Program-made: the position numbers and the translations under genes
Notes under the pieces: model-generated
The model's database searches: none
Seen by the model: the letters and a program-made list of their open reading frames with translations, nothing else
What the model was told of the DNA's origin: nothing
Shown: positions 59,429-64,000 of the stretch, piece after piece
Layout of the letters: the number at the start of each line of letters is the position of its first letter
How positions within the stretch are numbered: the stretch's first letter is position 1
Assembly (NCBI GenBank): GCA_020746875.1
Contig: JAGTJL010000022.1
Span: 496,001-560,000 of the forward strand
DNA: 64,000 nt
Origin: Rhexocercosporidium sp. MPI-PUGE-AT-0058
Taxonomy: Eukaryota > Ascomycota > Leotiomycetes > Helotiales
Direction: 5' to 3'

Positions 59429-62219
59429 ATGGGCTCTTTCACTTCCGCACATATCTTTGCTCTTATTTGTCTTGCCTTTGGCGGATTGGCTACCTCTCAA
59501 GCTCAACCGCCTCCTCCGGCGAGAAACGGAACATACCCGCATCGTGAAAATGGGACACACAGCCACCGCCATCCCGGCCAACCGGAGGGTATAGCGATAA
59601 ACAACCAGACTCGATTGCATCGTCCAAAGTACTGGGAGCCCAAGAAGGTTGTGGTGGATCAGGACAAGCAGGTGGTCATCGTAGCGAATACCTCGACAGT
59701 CTCAGACAATGACCTCGGACTCAACCCTCAATTGTCAAAACGACAATCATCAGTAGTTCTCACGACGAAGAGTACTTTCCTAGTCATAGCAAGAGATGCT
59801 ACTGTAGCGTATTCCGCGAAGTCGGGGTTAAATGACTACGGGATTGCGTTTGAGGTATTTGTTGTCCCAGCTTCAGGGGCTACATTGCCTGTTCTGACTT
59901 CCGCGACGAGAGTTGGGAACTATGGCGGATTCGTCATCTTGTCAGAAGTCAGCTATGCCAACTCAGCTGGACAGTATACCTCTGCATTGACCGACGCTCA
60001 GTGGAACTCAATTTATGAGTATCAGAGGACGTTTGGCGTGAGGATGGTCAGGTTGGATGTTGTGCCAGGTGCAGCAACGGGCACGAGGGTACTAGGTAGT
60101 TGCTGTGATGGGAACGTGAACCAGCAGTTGGCTGTCAATGACACCTCTGCATTTCCGGGCGCGGGTTTGGTCGCGTATGTTGAAGCTGAGTTCCTGAAAG
60201 ATCTTTGAGACCGAGCTGATGTCATCAGAGGCGCAACGTTAAGCACGCAGGGATTGTACCATTACCCAGCTTCGATTTCAAATTCAAGTTTGGCGACTGC
60301 GTTTGCGACATTCAAGACTGTGACTGGATTCTCGACTACTTCGGTTGCGGGTGTGATTAACGATTTCAAGGATGGAAGGAAACAGGTTGGTAGTGCATCA
60401 TGTTGACGCAGTAATCAAACTGATTGATAAAGTAGATGGTGTTTTTCTTGGGCTTCGCCACCGATTGGAGTACCACTTCCATTCTGTTGACACATGCTTG
60501 GATTCATTGGGCGACGAGGGGGTTGTGTAAAGATTTGAGATTCCCTGGGCCAATACATTGGCTGACCAAAAATAGTCGCTGGGTACAGACGAGCTATCCT
60601 CTCCACACAAGGTAATGAGAAGTATTCTCTCTTCGGAGCCCGCTAATAGGAACAGTGGATGACATGTTTCTCACCACGGCCATATACAGCGGCGGACTTT
60701 TCCGTATTGAAGCAGCAGATCTCGCAGCTCATGTTTCTTGGATGGCTTCTGTGAACGCGAAACTCCCCGCAGGAAGTAATTACACCATTGAGGTGGGACA
60801 TAACGGGAACGGCAACATTGGGGTATGTAGAAATTGCACCACCACTACCTCGAGACATAGAAGTTTGGTCTGCTATTTTCGTCTCTGTAAATCATTGGAA
60901 TCGAGCTGATCATATTTAGAGTTCGTACGACCTCGATAACCAGGAAAATGGTCCGATCTGTGGTTCCGGACCAATTCAGTATGATTCCCAAGCTTCGGCG
61001 TCTGCGGAATACGTGAAGCCTCTCGGGACCGGGAAATCGCTATGGCCTTCTAGTGTGGGGGATTATCCGTTTACGGAAAATTGTGTCGTGCTTGATCCAC
61101 TGCAGAATTGGTGGGCGACTGATACGAATCGAGATGCTTTTATGCATGTCTCTCACACCTTCACACACGAGAGCGAAGACCAAGCAACCTACTTCGATGT
61201 CAGTAAGGAAATCACATGGAATCAGGCGTGGATGGCCCAACTTGGCATAAGTTGGGCCCCCTTTTTCAGTGGGAAGGGATTGATACCACCAGCGATTACT
61301 GGGCTGCATAATGGTGATGCGTTGAAGGCTTGGACGGATAATGGAATTATGAATGCCGTGGGAGATAATACCAGGAGTGTTTTGCTGAATGCCGTTAGTA
61401 TGCCTGGTTGTCTATTGAATGGAAGCTGACCTTCAGAAGAATAACGAGCACTGGCCTCTTATTACCACTGTCGCAAGTTCCAATTTCGCTGGAGTTTACA
61501 TCACCCCGCGTTGGGCCTCAAATATCTATTACAACGTAAGGCCAGCAGCTCAACTCCTCTTGTCGTTCTCGTTGTTGACTTGACAGTGCGACACAACTGC
61601 GTGTGACGTGGCCGAATGGATAGCTATCGCTCAAGGAAGCGGTACCATCACTGACCTACTGACCTTGGAAAGTTCAACAAACACTCGGCATCTCTTCTCC
61701 TTGCACCACGATCCATACATGTTTCATCAAGCCAACATGAGGCAAGCCGATGTTCAAACAATTACTGTACCAGGTGGTGGGTTAACAGCGAAGAGTGGGC
61801 AATGGAGTCTGCTGCAGATGTGGGTTGAGACGGTGCTTGGAGAGTTCGTTCGAGTGTGAGCTTTGCCTCCATTTCACAGAAGCTGAAATGCTGCTAACAC
61901 CTGAAGTGTAAACTGGCCAATTATATCCCTCAAACACGACGATATTGCGGCATCTTTCGCTCAACGGATGGCTCGCGATAAATGCAAATACACCATGACG
62001 CTCGCTCTTGACACTTCCCAGCGCATCATCACAGGGGTAACCATCACGTCTTCAACCAATATTTGTACAGCTCCCATTCCTGTGACTGTCCCGGGAACAG
62101 TGAGAGACACGAAAGGTTTTGTGACAGAACAGTTGAATTCCCAGGATCCCTTGACGATCTGGGTGCCTTTGACAGGAAGCGCTGTGAGCTTGACATTCAA
62201 GGTGCCAATTTCGTGGTAG
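59429..62219 (+). CDS. Agd3-like polysaccharide deacetylase (CE18)
   Basis: Nine exons: 59429-60174, 60229-60385, 60436-60526, 60576-60611, 60656-60822, 60920-61393, 61437-61535, 61587-61855, 61907-62219; 2,352 nt, 783 residues. Signal peptide MGSFTSAHIFALICLAFGGL. The order of motifs matches Aspergillus Agd3, the deacetylase that partly de-N-acetylates galactosaminogalactan: LVIARDATVAYSAKSGLNDYG, the NFR-type N-terminal region, MVFFLGFATDWSTTSILL then HAWIHWATRGL, IEVGHNGNGNI, VSHTFTHE (His pair expected to bind metal), FSGKGLIPPAITGLHNGDAL, AVGDNTR, NEHWPLITT, FSLHHDPYMFHQAN and NWPIISLKHDDI. Two apparent stops (near 60206 and 61429) fall inside introns of 54 and 43 nt. All core motifs are present, so it is probably active on an extracellular amino-sugar polymer. 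Confidence 0.9.
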
Positions 62220-62579
62220 TGAGGAGGCATATGGTAGAGCATGGCGCTAAGGCATTTGAAATGTTCTAATGTGTAGTTGTACCGTCATTACGCGCTATCT
62301 CTGCGTACCGTTTTCGATACCAAATCAAAAACCATGTCGCAGAGAATTCTTAAAGAACAAGACGGAATGTCGATGCTAGAGAGTTGAGGAATGCATCTAT
62401 GCCTAGATTTCAGAGGTAGCCTACGAGACCGTTTCAAACCAGAAAAAAGCTTACGACTTTAAGCGAAAAATGAAGCTGTTGATATTCTATTCCAAGTCGA
62501 GGAAGTTCACACGAAAAGTGATGGATGCTGCACAGCCTTGACTCTAATTCTTAGCTAGCGCCCCGCTAAAGTCGGGCCG
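62220..62579. other. 3' flank of the Agd3-like gene
   Basis: Ordinary composition and no gene; it leads into the AT-rich block. Confidence 0.5.
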
Positions 62580-62905
62580 CGCTTATTATACGTAATTGAC
62601 GTTTTTATAAAGCAAGCGTTATATTTTCCTTAAGCTTAATTTTTAATAAAAAATACCGAATAGACTTCTTCTTTTACTAATACTTCTCTTAAAAATTATA
62701 TTTTCTTTTCTGGAATATTATTAACATACTAATAGAATAAAAGAGTTTCAAAAGTTTTATTATAAAAGTATAATAAATTTAATTAATAATATATTTAAGT
62801 TTAAGGATACGTATATTATTACTTTTGCCTTCGAGTCCGATAAATTACATGCGATCTGATAAAAGAATTAGTAACAGAAATCCGGTTATACCGCGAAGTT
62901 ATAAT
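62580..62905. repeat. AT-rich, RIP-like block
   Basis: A sharp change to A/T-dominated sequence with many TTAATAA, ATAAAAA and TATAATA strings and few G or C, unlike the flanking DNA. This is the pattern left by repeat-induced point mutation on an old repeat in filamentous ascomycetes. No element could be recognised inside it. Confidence 0.7.
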
Positions 62906-63313
62906 AATTATTATAAGTCTTCGCTGCTTGCAGAAAGCGTATCACGGAGATTTGGCTTATCAGTTCATTCAATTTCCCCTTCCCTCTCTTGGCCCAGTCC
63001 AGAGGGGTCAAACCAGTGGTATCCTGCGAAACCGGCTCAACACAAGCCACGAGCAGCAGCTGTACCACCTTCTCGTGCCACTTCTCTGCCGCTAGAGATA
63101 GCGGTGTCCTTCCATCACAATCCTTAGAATCAGGATTCACGCGATTTGTGTCAAGAAGCAGCGTCACTACCCCTCGTGACCGCTCGCCGAGGCTAACTTC
63201 AATGGCGTCCGTCCCCAGGAATCCTTGTGATTAGGATCGACACCATACGCGGCGAGAAGCAGCTTCACCACTACTTTATGCCCCATCTCTGAGGCTAGGG
63301 ACAATGGTGTTTG
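62886..63313 (-). pseudogene. Broken ankyrin-repeat gene fragment
   Basis: The minus strand encodes consecutive ankyrin repeats: TPLSLASEMGHKVVVKLLLA, then DSWGRTPLKLASASGHEG, then VTLLLDTNRVNPDSKDCDG, DGRTPLSLAAEKWHEKVVQL and TGLTPLDWAKRGKG. Between the second and third repeat (about 63167-63173) the frame slips by one base and meets TAG and TGA, so the array cannot be read as one protein. The 3' end runs into the AT-rich block. Upstream sequence toward 63.8 kb has further short protein-like stretches but no intact start. Probably the degraded tail of a fungal ankyrin-type (NLR- or HET-associated) gene. Confidence 0.7.
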
Positions 63314-64000
63314 ACAAATCAGGTTCACAGGGCTGCGGTCAAATGGTTGGTTCGAGCTCCATTATCGCTGCCGCGAATCCGTTTCCTCGAGTTCGCTCCA
63401 CCCACGCTGGTTGATTGCCGTCAGCAGCCCACACTTCAACAGTCAACACCGCATGGTGGAAGGATACCAGACTGAGTCATATGACAGACAGCCAGAGATA
63501 CTACTGGAGATTCTCCCATGTGGTCTGGATTCACGCATTCTGAGCATTGGGGACATTCATATCCTTGATCAAAACGGTGGGAAAGTGAGAATGGTGTTCG
63601 AAGCATTTGAATTGAACGTCTACCCAATTATAATCCTCCCTCAAGGCCGGTTCCAGCGCAGGATGCAACGTCCACAAGGACTCAGAAAGTGGTTTATTAC
63701 CTGCTGATTGAATACATAAAACAGCTATAAGAGCTGAATAGGTAGGTATTCGAAGAAAAAAACCGACATGACCAAAATTTACTATGTGCACGACATGAAA
63801 ACACTAGATCGTGTGCTAGGCTGTTAGCCAAACATCAAAGCAGAAATTAAGCTCATTCTGCGTCACCAAACAGTTATGGGGGACTTCTAACTATCGAGTT
63901 GAAATAGAGCTGTTGCTCCCAAGACCAGCATCAGCAGCAGCACGAGTCGCCTGCATTGCACTCCACAGACTTTGAAGCTGCACGTGGTCTGCCATATTTG
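63314..64000. other. Unresolved right edge
   Basis: Protein-like fragments on the minus strand (ALREDYNWVDVQFKCFEHH around 63600; SLWSAMQATRAAADAGLG ending at TAG 63893-63891) may belong to the decayed ankyrin gene or to a gene that continues beyond the window. No complete reading frame was found. Confidence 0.3.

Noticed and set aside
60175..60228. In-frame TGA suggesting a broken Agd3-like gene
   Set aside because: The stop lies in a 54-nt intron with GTATGT donor, GCTGAT branch and CATCAG acceptor; splicing gives GAGLVAGATLSTQ, which fits the family.
61394..61436. Second apparent stop in the Agd3-like gene
   Set aside because: It lies in a short 43-nt intron (GTTAGT, GCTGAC, TTCAG) whose removal restores NEHWPLITT.
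1..64000. tRNA genes, rRNA, CRISPR arrays, full-length transposons
   Set aside because: Looked for T-loop-like GTTCGAATCC strings, regularly spaced repeats and transposase motifs on both strands; none was convincing by eye.

Overview
The window is nuclear DNA of a filamentous ascomycete (Pezizomycotina). The evidence is protein-coding genes broken by many short GT-AG introns (about 43-274 nt, often with CTAAC/CTGAC-like branch sites), both strands used, no operons, and families known mainly from filamentous fungi: CE5 esterase, PL1 pectate lyase, OPT transporter, CE18 Agd3-type deacetylase, and the C2H2-plus-membrane-tail family. The class cannot be fixed from the sequence; the overall impression is Leotiomycetes-like. 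No rRNA, tRNA, CRISPR array or intact transposon was recognised by eye.

Layout. 0.3-1.5 kb: vacuolar PQ-loop transporter (+). 3.3-4.8 kb: degenerate kinase-like protein (-). 5.7-6.1 kb: decayed zinc-knuckle remnant. 8.5-15.7 kb: very large disordered/coiled-coil protein (+). 16.3-18.0 kb: double-GNAT protein (-). 18.6-21.3 kb: OPT oligopeptide transporter (-). 22.2-24.8 kb: secreted DUF5703/GH95-like glycosidase (-). 26.7-27.5 kb: acetylxylan esterase/cutinase (+). 30.3-32.0 kb: SYLF/Ysc84 protein (+). 32.2-33.9 kb: unknown fungal protein (-). 34.8-36.2 kb: pectate lyase (+). 36.3-37.0 kb: small unknown protein (-). 37.7-38.2 kb: 93-residue conserved fungal protein (+). 38.4-42.1 kb: multi-lesion pseudogene of a C2H2/transmembrane fungal family (-). 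42.7-44.8 kb: acidic low-complexity protein with an apparent frameshift in a C7 tract (-). 46.9-48.5 kb: secreted M28 aminopeptidase (+). 50.2-50.9 kb: small secreted protein (-). 52.4-54.6 kb: sugar transporter (+). 55.2-56.3 kb: aldo-keto reductase (+). 57.7-58.3 kb: small, possibly GPI-anchored protein (+). 59.4-62.2 kb: Agd3-like polysaccharide deacetylase (+). 62.6-64.0 kb: AT-rich, RIP-like block next to a broken ankyrin gene.

Together, several genes point to extracellular nutrient capture from plant material: secreted enzymes act on pectin (PL1), acetylated xylan or cutin (CE5), glycans (DUF5703) and peptides (M28), while membrane transporters take up peptides (OPT) and hexoses (MFS). 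They are interleaved with housekeeping genes and with degenerating accessory sequence. No secondary-metabolite or galactosaminogalactan cluster is present. Exon boundaries were deduced by hand from splice sites and reading-frame continuity; total lengths were checked for divisibility by three.
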